A stretch of 7,164 nt of DNA from Anaerolineales bacterium (GTDB taxonomy: Bacteria > Chloroflexota > Anaerolineae > Anaerolineales > E44-bin32): positions 1-7,164 of the forward strand of contig JAHFAU010000198.1 in the NCBI GenBank assembly GCA_023250385.1, given 5' to 3'. This document shows positions 1 to 5,955 of this stretch, one piece after another. Numbering within the stretch: the first letter of the stretch is position 1; each line of letters starts with the position of its first letter. Below the pieces are notes generated by a model, which was not told the origin of the DNA, made no database searches, and saw only the letters and a list, made by a program, of their open reading frames with translations. Made by a program: the position numbers and the translations under genes.

Positions 1-14
1 GCCTCAGCTCGCCG

Positions 15-50
15 GCGGCGGGTCCTGCCTCCGCAGGCTCGACCCGCAGC
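15..50. other. GC-rich imperfect hairpin near the window edge
   Basis: GGGTC and CTGC (20-28) can pair with GCAG and GACCC (33-36 and 41-45) around a CTCC loop, with a 4-nt bulge at 37-40 and a few more GC pairs outside. It lies about 60 bp past the stop codon of the leftward kinase gene, so it could help end that transcript. No T-run follows on either strand, so an intrinsic terminator is not demonstrated. No gene can be assigned to positions 1-108; short open tails exist on the + strand (stops at 77 and 87) but nothing identifies them. Confidence 0.25.
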
Positions 51-108
51 GGACCGGTCTCCTTGATAGTCTTGAGTGAGCGACGCTGAGGAGTGGGTTG
101 CCGCCCGA

Positions 109-2106
109 TCACGGCCGCCAGGCCGGGTGAAAATCCGTGGCCGGGTCGGTCGTAATCCGAGTCGGCTGGCCGCCGTTGGCGGTCATGATGTAGATGTCAT
201 GGTTCGCCGCGTCGCGCCAGGTCTCGAAAACGATCCAGCGACCGTCCGGAGACCAGCTCGGACCATCGTTAGGGCCCCGGTCGCTGATCCGGACTGCCCC
301 GAATCCCAGCGCGTCCCACGGCACGATCCAAATGTTAGAGCCCGTGACATAGGTCAGCAGGTCGCCGTTCGGCGACCAGTCCGGCTGGGTCGCGACCTGA
401 TCCCGCGTAATCTGATCCGGGTTCGAGCCCTCCCATGTGCCGTCGTCGAAGATCCAAAAGATCGTTTGGCTGCCAACCCGGGAGGTGTTCATGATCGCCA
501 GCCGATCGCCGGCCGGTGCCCAGCTGGGCTGACTATCGCGAGAGCGGCCCACGCTCAAGCGCTGTTGATTGCTGCCATCCGGGTCGGCGACCCACAGCGC
601 CTCCATTCCGTTCTCCAGCCAGGTGAAGGCGATCCCGGCCTTCGACCAATCCGCATCGTACACTCCGCCCACCAAGCTGATCAGCGCGTTGATCCCGCTT
701 CCGTCGGGGTTCATGCTGAAAATGGCGGCGTTGGCGTAGTCCTCCCGTTTCTCGCGGCAGGGGGAGGTGAAGAGCAGGCGATCGCCATCCGGCGACCAGG
801 CCGGTTGGCAGGCGCCGTCGCGCATCGTCGTCAACTGGGTCAGGTTCTGTCCGTCCAGATCGATCAGGAAGATCTGCGGAATGCCGGTCTGGTCGCTAGC
901 GAATGCGATCTGGCCCCGGCCCCCGCCGACCGGGGTGCTGCCGGGCGTCGGCACCTCGCTGGGAGCCGGCGGGGCGGTGGGCTCTGTCGTGGGGATCTCG
1001 GTAGCGGGAGGCACGAAGGTCGGCCCTTCGGTCGGTTGTGGAATTGAGGTCGGCTGGACCGGACTCGGCTGCCCAACTGCCACTGGACTGGGCGTTACCG
1101 CCTCGCTCTGGGCGGGGCTCCCTCCTCCGAATGCGCCGCTGAGCAGCGCTCCCGCTCCGCCGCCGAGCGCCAGCAGCAGCACACCGCCAATTAGATAGGG
1201 GAGGATCGAGCGGCGCGGGCGGGCCGGGAGGGCCGGGAAAGTTTCGCCCACCAGGGTCGCGGAGGGGACGACCGGCCGGGGAGGCGGCGCAACGATCGTC
1301 CGCCCGGCAAATAGGGCGCCGGAGAATGCCTCGGCGCTTTGAAAGCGGTTCTCCGGTTTGACCTCGATAGCTTTCTCAATTGCTGCCGCGACTTGAGGCG
1401 AGACACTCGGATTGAGCTCTCTTACCGGGGTGAGTTGTTCTTTTCCCATTGCTCGGCGCAGACTATCGGCGGGAAGCCGAAAGGTGAGCAGGTTGTACAG
1501 CGTGGCCCCCAGGGCATAGATGTCAGTGCGTGCGTCGGTCCGGGCCCCTCCGTACTGCTCGGGTGGTGCGAAGCCCGGAGTAAAGGCCTTCGCTCCGACC
1601 GTGGTGCTCTTGGTGGGGTCCATCTCTTTCGCCAGGCCAAAATCCACCAGCATCGGCTCTCCGGCCGGGGTGATCTTGATATTGGCGGGCTTGATGTCGC
1701 GGTGGATGATGGGTGGCTGCCGGGTGTGCAAATACTGCAGGGCCTCCAGGATCTCCTTTGCCCAGCGCATTACTTCGGCCTGTTCCAGCGGAGCGCCGCT
1801 GTGGTCCAGAATCTGGCGGGCATCTTGCCCCCGGATGTAGTCCATCACCAGATACTGGCCATGATCGGGGACGGTGAAATGATCGATCACGCTTGGCAGG
1901 CCGGGATGCTTGAGCTGGAACAGCAGCCTGGCTTCCCGGAGGAACTGGCGGGCTGATTCCTCGGACACGAAGAAGTTTTCTTTGACAGCCACTTCCACGT
2001 CGAGGTTCTCATCGTGGGCCTGATAGACCGCGCCCATCCCGCCGCTGCCGAGCTGTTGCAGGATGCGGTAACGGTTGTTGAGTAGGGTGTTCGGTTCCAG
2101 CGGCAT
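109..2106 (-). CDS. Membrane-anchored Ser/Thr protein kinase with C-terminal TolB/PD40-type beta-propeller
   Basis: This 665-aa protein is a complete Hanks-type kinase joined to an extracytoplasmic sensor-like domain. Kinase domain, about residues 13-265: glycine loop GSGGMGAVY at 20-28, VAVK lysine K42, catalytic HRDIKPAN with D137, DFG with D155, and PPE in place of APE with E183. One hydrophobic helix follows at about 301-325, then a Pro/Thr-rich linker to about 395. The C-terminal 270 residues hold six repeats ending in a (Q/G/H)-P-x-W or D-A-D-W type turn, most followed by S-P-(D/N)-G, as in WD40-like PD40 propeller blades. The kinase should face the cytoplasm and the propeller the outside. 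Family knowledge: it phosphorylates Ser/Thr on target proteins; target and ligand are unknown. The start ATG (2104-2106) has no Shine-Dalgarno sequence but sits just below a good promoter. The gene is divergent from the polymerase operon and need not be linked to it. Confidence 0.95.
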   Translation of the reverse strand: MPLEPNTLLNNRYRILQQLGSGGMGAVYQAHDENLDVEVAVKENFFVSEESARQFLREARLLFQLKHPGLPSVIDHFTVPDHGQYLVMDYIRGQDARQILDHSGAPLEQAEVMRWAKEILEALQYLHTRQPPIIHRDIKPANIKITPAGEPMLVDFGLAKEMDPTKSTTVGAKAFTPGFAPPEQYGGARTDARTDIYALGATLYNLLTFRLPADSLRRAMGKEQLTPVRELNPSVSPQVAAAIEKAIEVKPENRFQSAEAFSGALFAGRTIVAPPPRPVVPSATLVGETFPALPARPRRSILPYLIGGVLLLALGGGAGALLSGAFGGGSPAQSEAVTPSPVAVGQPSPVQPTSIPQPTEGPTFVPPATEIPTTEPTAPPAPSEVPTPGSTPVGGGRGQIAFASDQTGIPQIFLIDLDGQNLTQLTTMRDGACQPAWSPDGDRLLFTSPCREKREDYANAAIFSMNPDGSGINALISLVGGVYDADWSKAGIAFTWLENGMEALWVADPDGSNQQRLSVGRSRDSQPSWAPAGDRLAIMNTSRVGSQTIFWIFDDGTWEGSNPDQITRDQVATQPDWSPNGDLLTYVTGSNIWIVPWDALGFGAVRISDRGPNDGPSWSPDGRWIVFETWRDAANHDIYIMTANGGQPTRITTDPATDFHPAWRP

Positions 2107-2143
2107 TCGTTTCGTTTATATCATCGAACCGAACCCGCTTCAA
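2106..2143 (-). promoter_or_regulatory. Promoter of the kinase gene, probably giving a leaderless mRNA
   Basis: On the minus strand there is a -35 box TTGAAG (2138-2143), a 17-bp spacer and a -10 box TATAAA (2115-2120). Transcription would start about 7 nt downstream of the -10, at or within a base or two of the kinase ATG (2106). No GGAGG-like sequence precedes that ATG, which fits a leaderless transcript. The spacer contains a tandem GAACC-GAACC direct repeat as read on the plus strand (2125-2135), of unknown meaning. Confidence 0.55.
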
Positions 2144-2201
2144 CGAAGCGAGTTCCTGCCGGCGGCTCCCCTGTCCGAGGGAATGACCCTCCCCCGCTCG
2201 G

Positions 2202-2218
2202 TTCCACCCAAGGTGGGA
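2202..2218. repeat. Short inverted repeat upstream of the operon promoter
   Basis: TTCCACC (2202-2208) and GGTGGGA (2212-2218) pair with one wobble around a CAA loop. The repeat ends directly at the proposed -35 box of the rightward promoter. It could be a protein-binding site or chance in GC-rich DNA. Confidence 0.3.
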
Positions 2219-2247
2219 TAGCCAGTCCAGCCCGGAGTCCGTATAAT
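2219..2247 (+). promoter_or_regulatory. Sigma-70-type promoter of the RecA-like/PolB operon
   Basis: There is a perfect TATAAT -10 box at 2242-2247 and, exactly 17 bp upstream, TAGCCA at 2219-2224, which matches four of six -35 consensus bases. The predicted start is near 2254, inside the LexA-type palindrome, leaving a leader of about 120 nt before the first start codon. Confidence 0.65.
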
Positions 2248-2263
2248 AGAACAAACGTTCTAT
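2246..2263. promoter_or_regulatory. LexA (SOS) operator
   Basis: The 18-bp sequence ATAGAACAAACGTTCTAT has perfect 7-bp arms (ATAGAAC / GTTCTAT) around four bases. Its core, GAAC-AAAC-GTTC, matches the GAAC-N4-GTTC LexA/DinR box known from Bacillus, Actinobacteria and other non-proteobacterial groups. It overlaps the last two bases of the TATAAT -10 box and the predicted transcription start. A bound repressor would block transcription until DNA damage triggers LexA cleavage. Assignment to LexA is by motif; no lexA gene lies in the window. Confidence 0.85.
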
Positions 2264-2264
2264 C

Positions 2265-2337
2265 CTTTCGGGAGGGGCTGCGCCTCCAGGATACAAGGGC
2301 TCGCTGCCTATTCGAAAGGCGCGGCCTCTCCCGAAAG
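2265..2337 (+). promoter_or_regulatory. Long hairpin in the 5' leader of the operon
   Basis: Arms at 2265-2285 and 2317-2337 pair over all 21 positions in the rightward RNA: 19 Watson-Crick pairs plus two G-U wobbles (2275-2327 and 2279-2323), with a 31-nt loop. On the opposite strand the wobbles would be A-C mismatches, so the structure suits an RNA read rightward. It lies between the LexA-controlled start site and the ribosome-binding site at 2368. No T-run follows the second arm, so it is not an evident intrinsic terminator. Possible roles are an mRNA stabiliser, a translational or Rho-type control element, or an inserted palindromic repeat. Confidence 0.6.
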
Positions 2338-2377
2338 CCGCGGAACGTTCAAACTGCGAAGGCACGTGGAGGTACCG

Positions 2378-3088
2378 ATGCTGCTGGACCGAACCCACTC
2401 CATCCTGGCCAACTTCCCCATCCCGGGGCTTGACCCGGCGATCCTGCAGGCCGTTCACCGGCCGCGGCTGTCGCTGTTTTGGGGCACCCGGGCTCCTACC
2501 CAGACCCTGCTGGTCATGTTCACCCTGCTGGCCGCCCGGGGCGAGACCCCTCGACTCTTCGACGGCGGCAACCGCTTCGACGGATACTTCGTTGCCCGGC
2601 TGGCGCGTCGGCTGACCCCCCAGCCCCGGGCCGTCCTGAGCCGGATGCGCCTCTCGCGGGCGTTCACCTGCTTCCAGCTGGCCGAATTAATTGAGAACAC
2701 TCCTGCCGAGCCCCCGGCGGATCGCGGCAGACCGCCGGCCGACGACGGGCCGCGCCCTGAGCCGGTCGAGGGACGCTACCTCCTGCGGAGCGAGGGGGCA
2801 GGCCCTGGTGGGATGGGCGAGGTCTCCCCGCTGTTCGTACTGGATCTGCTGAACACCTTCTACGACGAGAGCGTGCCGCCGCGGGATGTGGAGCGCCTGT
2901 TGGCCCGGGTGATTGCCCAGCTCAAACGCTTGGCCGCCCTCGGGCCCGTGATCGTGGGCGCCGGCGAGCCGCAGTCGTTGGTCAAAGAACGCTGGGTCTT
3001 GTTGGACCAGCTCCAGGCCGCCGCCGACCTGACCTGGATGTTGCGCCCGCCGCAGGAAGAGACTCTCGCTCAGCCGCGGCTGTTTTGA
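2378..3088 (+). CDS. Degenerate RecA/RadA-fold protein of a PolB2-type translesion operon (ImuA-like role inferred)
   Basis: This 236-aa protein has the order of elements of a RecA/Rad51-type ATPase core. At the Walker A place (about 31-45) it reads FWGTRAPTQTLL, without the GK(T/S) of an active P-loop. Next come FDGGNRFDGYFVARLAR (61-77), like the strand-helix pair after Walker A in RadA, and SRAFTCFQLAELIE (93-106), like the RAFT-x-Q-L stretch of RadA/RadB proteins. A Pro-rich linker (about 108-148) precedes a Walker B-like LFVLDLLNTFYDE with D156. It ends in QPRLF, which fits the QxxLF form of a bacterial beta-clamp-binding peptide. ATP binding is therefore doubtful, and a scaffold role at the clamp is inferred. 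Start: ATG 2378 has GGAGG at 2368-2372, 5 nt upstream; a GTG at 2366 is possible but would cover that site. First gene of the LexA-controlled operon, 39 bp before the next. Confidence 0.8.
   Translation: MLLDRTHSILANFPIPGLDPAILQAVHRPRLSLFWGTRAPTQTLLVMFTLLAARGETPRLFDGGNRFDGYFVARLARRLTPQPRAVLSRMRLSRAFTCFQLAELIENTPAEPPADRGRPPADDGPRPEPVEGRYLLRSEGAGPGGMGEVSPLFVLDLLNTFYDESVPPRDVERLLARVIAQLKRLAALGPVIVGAGEPQSLVKERWVLLDQLQAAADLTWMLRPPQEETLAQPRLF
2754..2772 (+). repeat. Dispersed REP-like unit read in frame as R-P-E-P-V-E-G
   Basis: GCCCTGAGCCGGTCGAGGG closely resembles the GCCCTGAG-C-x-x-GTCGAAGGG unit that recurs in many environmental bacterial genomes, where in-frame copies give PEPVEG-type peptides. 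Here it encodes PRPEPVEGR in the low-complexity linker of the RecA-like protein, between the Walker A-like and Walker B-like regions. The resemblance is from memory; a genome-wide copy count would decide. Confidence 0.45.
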
Positions 3089-3127
3089 GCATGCGGCGCC
3101 GCTAAACCCTGAACCCGAGGAGACCCG

Positions 3128-3490
3128 ATGGGCCGGACCCTGCCTTCCATCACCCAGGCCTTCCTGCAGGAACAAGCCTCGCTGGCGCGTTTCCGCCGCG
3201 CCCTGCGTCTGGGCGATCAACGCGCCCTGGACGACCTGCTTGCCGCCGCCCGCCACCATTTGGCGGCCTCCGCCTACGCCTCCCACCTGCTGCCCTTCGA
3301 GATCATGCTGCTGGCCATGCTGGTCGAGGAGCACAAGCAGGTGCTGCGCCTGCAGAATGAACTGCACGAGCTGCGCAGAGTCCTGCAACTGGATAAAGAA
3401 GGTCGCCCGCTGCTCCCCGAACAGCCAAGCGCGGAGCCGAGCCCCGACCCGGCCCGGGCTGACCCGCCTGCTGGCCGCCGGGAGAGCTGA
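3128..3490 (+). CDS. Small helical protein starting MGRT, partner of the PolB2-type polymerase
   Basis: This 120-aa soluble protein is almost all helix up to about residue 90 and ends in a disordered Pro/Ala/Arg-rich tail (about 91-120). Visible landmarks are MGRTLPSIT at the start, FRRALRLGDQRALDDLL at about 22-38, an Ala-rich helix with ARHH (41-44), and a hydrophobic then heptad-like stretch LLAMLVEEHKQVLRLQNEL (about 60-78), probably a coiled coil or oligomer interface. From memory it resembles small MGRT-starting proteins next to PolB2 genes in haloarchaea, whose function is unknown to me; this was not verified by search. GAGGAG at 3117-3122 sits 5 nt before the ATG. Only 2 bp separate its stop from the polymerase start, which suggests coupled translation and a joint role. 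No catalytic motif is visible; a bridging or DNA-binding subunit is an inference. Confidence 0.75.
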   Translation: MGRTLPSITQAFLQEQASLARFRRALRLGDQRALDDLLAAARHHLAASAYASHLLPFEIMLLAMLVEEHKQVLRLQNELHELRRVLQLDKEGRPLLPEQPSAEPSPDPARADPPAGRRES

Positions 3491-3492
3491 GC

Positions 3493-5955
3493 GTGACCAC
3501 CCTCTTCGGCTGGCTATTCGACGCCTATCCCTCCGGGCAGGGCATGACGGTCTGGCTGATCGACCCCGACAGCCGGGCCCACGCGCTGTACGACAGCTTT
3601 GCCCCGGCCTTTTACGTCAGCGGGCCGCAGGAAGGCCTGCGGGCGCTGGCCGAGTCGCTGCGCGGCCAGCCGGCCGAGCTGCGCCACACCGAGCGCACCG
3701 ACCTGTTCCTCGATCGGCCGATCGAGGTGCTGGAAGTCGCGGTGCGGATTCCGGGAATGCTGCCGCGCCTCTTCCAGCGGGCCAGCCGAGCCTACCCAGA
3801 CCTGACCTATTACGATGCCGACATCCCGCTGCCGCAGCGCTACGTCCTGGCCCGGCGGATATTCCCGCTGGCCTACTGCGCGGTGGATCAGGTCGGTGGC
3901 CGAATCGCCCGCATCGAGGCCCTGGACACTCCCTGGGAAGTGGAATACCGCCTGCCGCCGCTGCGGGTGATGACCCTGCGGCTGGACGGCGAGCTGCAGG
4001 ATCCCACCCGGGGGTTGGCGCGAGCCTCCGCCCGCGGCGACCTGCTGGTGGAGATCGAGGGGCAGTGCTACCGCTTCCCGCGTCGCCACGGCCGGACATT
4101 GGTCATCGGCCTGCGCCAACTGCTCGAGCGCCACGATCCGGATGTCCTGCTCAGCGCGTATGGCGACAACTACATCCTGCCCCGCCTGCTGCGGCTGGCT
4201 CGCCATTTCAGCATTCCGTTGCCACTCAACCGGGACCCGGCGCAGGCAGTCGAGCGCAAGGGATCCCATTCCTACTTTTCCTACGGCCGGATCATGTTTC
4301 GCGATGAGCAGCACACCCTGTTCGGCCGCTGGCACATCGACCGCCAGAATGCCTTTCTCTCCAACTACTACGGCCTGGACGGAATCCTGGAGATTGCCCG
4401 GATCAGCGGGCTGCCGGTGCAGACCGTGGCCCGGGTCTCCACCGGCACCGGCATCAGCGCCATGCAGGTGGCCACCGCCCAGCGGCGCGGTGTGCTGGTG
4501 CCCTGGCAGAAACGCCAGCCCGAGTCGCTCAAGAGCGTTCCTGATTTGCTGACAGCCGACAAGGGCGGGCTGGTGTACACCCCGATCGCCGGACTGTACG
4601 AGGGGGTGGCCGAGCTGGACTTCACCGCGATGTACCCCAGCATCATGGTGCACTTCAACGTCTCGCCCGAGACGATAGAAGCCAAGTGCTGCGAGGGCGA
4701 GCCGGTGCCCGAATTGGGCACTCTCATCTGCCGCCACCGCCAGGGCCTGGTGCCGGAGACCCTGGCTCCCCTCCTGGAGAAACGCAACCGCTACAAGGCT
4801 CTGATCCGCCAGCTGCCGCCCGGCGATCCCAAACGCGAGAGCTACGAGCGGCGCTACTCCGCCCACAAGTGGCTGCTGGTCACCTGCTTCGGCTACCTGG
4901 GCTACAAGAACGCCCGCTTCGGCCGGATCGAGGCCCACGAGGCGGTGAACGCCTATGGCCGGGAGGCGCTGCTGAGCGCCAAGGAAGTGGTGGAAGCGGA
5001 GGGCTTCCAGGTGCTGCATCTGTACGTTGACGGGCTGTGGATCCACAAGCCCGGCGTCCAGCCGGCCGAGTACGACCCGCTCCTGGAACGCATTCGGGCT
5101 CGCACCGGTCTGCAAGTGGGTCTGGAAGGCATCTACCGCTGGCTGGCCTTTCTGCCCTCCCGCACCGAACCGCGGGTGGCGGTCGCCAACCGCTACTTCG
5201 GCGCGTTCGAAGACGGCTCGCTCAAACTGCGCGGCATCGAGGCCCGCCGCCACGACACGCCGCCCTTCATTGAAGACACCCAACTGGAGATCCTGGCCAT
5301 CCTGGCTCAGGCCCGCGGGGCGCAGGAGTTTCGGGCGATCTTGCCACAGGCCGTGGCCCATGCTCGGGCCAAGCTCCGCGAGCTGCAGGCCGGGCGGGTG
5401 CCGGCCAAGGAACTGGTCGTCACCCATCGGCTGTCGCGCCAGCTCGAGGAGTACCGGGTCCGCACCGCGGCCGCCCGGGCCGCCGGGCAGCTGGCTCGGG
5501 CCGGCGTGGAGCTCAGCCCGGGGGAAATGATGCACTTCATTTACGTTTCGGGGCCGGAAAAAGTCCAGGCCTGGGAAGCGATCGAGGCTCGCCCAAACGA
5601 GGCGGCGCGGGGAGAGGCCGAGCACGAACGGCTCCCCGTGGACCGCGCCGGGCAGCTCAACTACGACAGCCAGGCTTATACCGAGCTGCTGCTGCGGGCC
5701 GTGGAAAGTCTATTGGCGCCGGTCGGTGTCGACCGGGCCACGCTGGAGACCTGGCTGCTGGCCGACGCCGGCTACTGGGGACCGCCCGGGTGCCTTCCCC
5801 CGGCCGGGGCGGATATCCGCACTCCTTTGATGGACAGCCTGCGCTTGCCCGCCCGGCGAACCGCCCACTGGACGCAGGCCGCGCCTCGCCTCCCCCTCCA
5901 CATTCCATTGGCCGCCGACTACAAGACTCCGATCGTCCAGCGAGCAGCCGCATGA
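3493..5955 (+). CDS. Family B DNA polymerase, PolB2/Dpo2-like, with altered catalytic motifs
   Basis: This 820-aa protein has the full B-family plan: N-terminal domain, exonuclease fold (about 155-320), palm/fingers (about 325-560) and thumb. Motif A is DFTAMYPSI with D376. Motif B is KWLLVTCFGYLG from K459, against the usual K-x3-NS-x-YG-x2-G, so N, S and Y have become V463, T464 and F466. Motif C is YVDGLW: D513 is kept, but the second Asp of DTD, the main metal ligand, is L515. In the exonuclease, a DxE (D165, E167) and Y-x3-D (Y292, D296) can be aligned, but the Exo II N and D are Y223 and I228, so proofreading is probably lost. The thumb has the usual GIEARRHDTPPF (about 578-589). Archaeal Dpo2/PolB2, once thought inactive for similar reasons, acts in damage-induced translesion synthesis in Sulfolobus; the same role is inferred here. 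GTG start with GGGAG about 8 nt upstream, 2 bp after the previous gene. Confidence 0.92.
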   Translation: MTTLFGWLFDAYPSGQGMTVWLIDPDSRAHALYDSFAPAFYVSGPQEGLRALAESLRGQPAELRHTERTDLFLDRPIEVLEVAVRIPGMLPRLFQRASRAYPDLTYYDADIPLPQRYVLARRIFPLAYCAVDQVGGRIARIEALDTPWEVEYRLPPLRVMTLRLDGELQDPTRGLARASARGDLLVEIEGQCYRFPRRHGRTLVIGLRQLLERHDPDVLLSAYGDNYILPRLLRLARHFSIPLPLNRDPAQAVERKGSHSYFSYGRIMFRDEQHTLFGRWHIDRQNAFLSNYYGLDGILEIARISGLPVQTVARVSTGTGISAMQVATAQRRGVLVPWQKRQPESLKSVPDLLTADKGGLVYTPIAGLYEGVAELDFTAMYPSIMVHFNVSPETIEAKCCEGEPVPELGTLICRHRQGLVPETLAPLLEKRNRYKALIRQLPPGDPKRESYERRYSAHKWLLVTCFGYLGYKNARFGRIEAHEAVNAYGREALLSAKEVVEAEGFQVLHLYVDGLWIHKPGVQPAEYDPLLERIRARTGLQVGLEGIYRWLAFLPSRTEPRVAVANRYFGAFEDGSLKLRGIEARRHDTPPFIEDTQLEILAILAQARGAQEFRAILPQAVAHARAKLRELQAGRVPAKELVVTHRLSRQLEEYRVRTAAARAAGQLARAGVELSPGEMMHFIYVSGPEKVQAWEAIEARPNEAARGEAEHERLPVDRAGQLNYDSQAYTELLLRAVESLLAPVGVDRATLETWLLADAGYWGPPGCLPPAGADIRTPLMDSLRLPARRTAHWTQAAPRLPLHIPLAADYKTPIVQRAAA

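Noticed and set aside
76..1047. A 323-codon plus-strand open frame opposite the kinase gene
   Set aside because: It lies wholly antisense to the beta-propeller and linker region of the kinase, with Arg/Gly/Pro-rich translation and no domain.
2343..2350. GAACGTTC, considered as a second LexA site
   Set aside because: The half-sites are adjacent without the four-base spacer, so it does not match GAAC-N4-GTTC.
3170..3190. QASLARF in the small MGRT protein as a clamp-binding motif
   Set aside because: It loosely fits QxxLxxF but sits inside a predicted helix rather than an exposed tail; the QPRLF tail of the RecA-like protein is a much better candidate.
3240..4307. A 355-codon plus-strand frame overlapping the small protein and the polymerase start
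   Set aside because: The translation is Arg/Ala/Pro-rich and low in complexity, and both overlapped frames have far better support with ribosome-binding sites.
3514..5625. A 703-codon open frame on the minus strand opposite the polymerase gene
   Set aside because: It mirrors the GC-rich codon use of the polymerase and has no recognisable domains, while the plus strand carries ordered PolB motifs. It is an antisense shadow.
3493..5955. Assignment as ordinary SOS polymerase Pol II (E. coli polB type)
   Set aside because: Length and SOS control are similar, but the motif C (DGL), motif B and Exo II substitutions and the RecA-like/MGRT neighbours do not fit Pol II.
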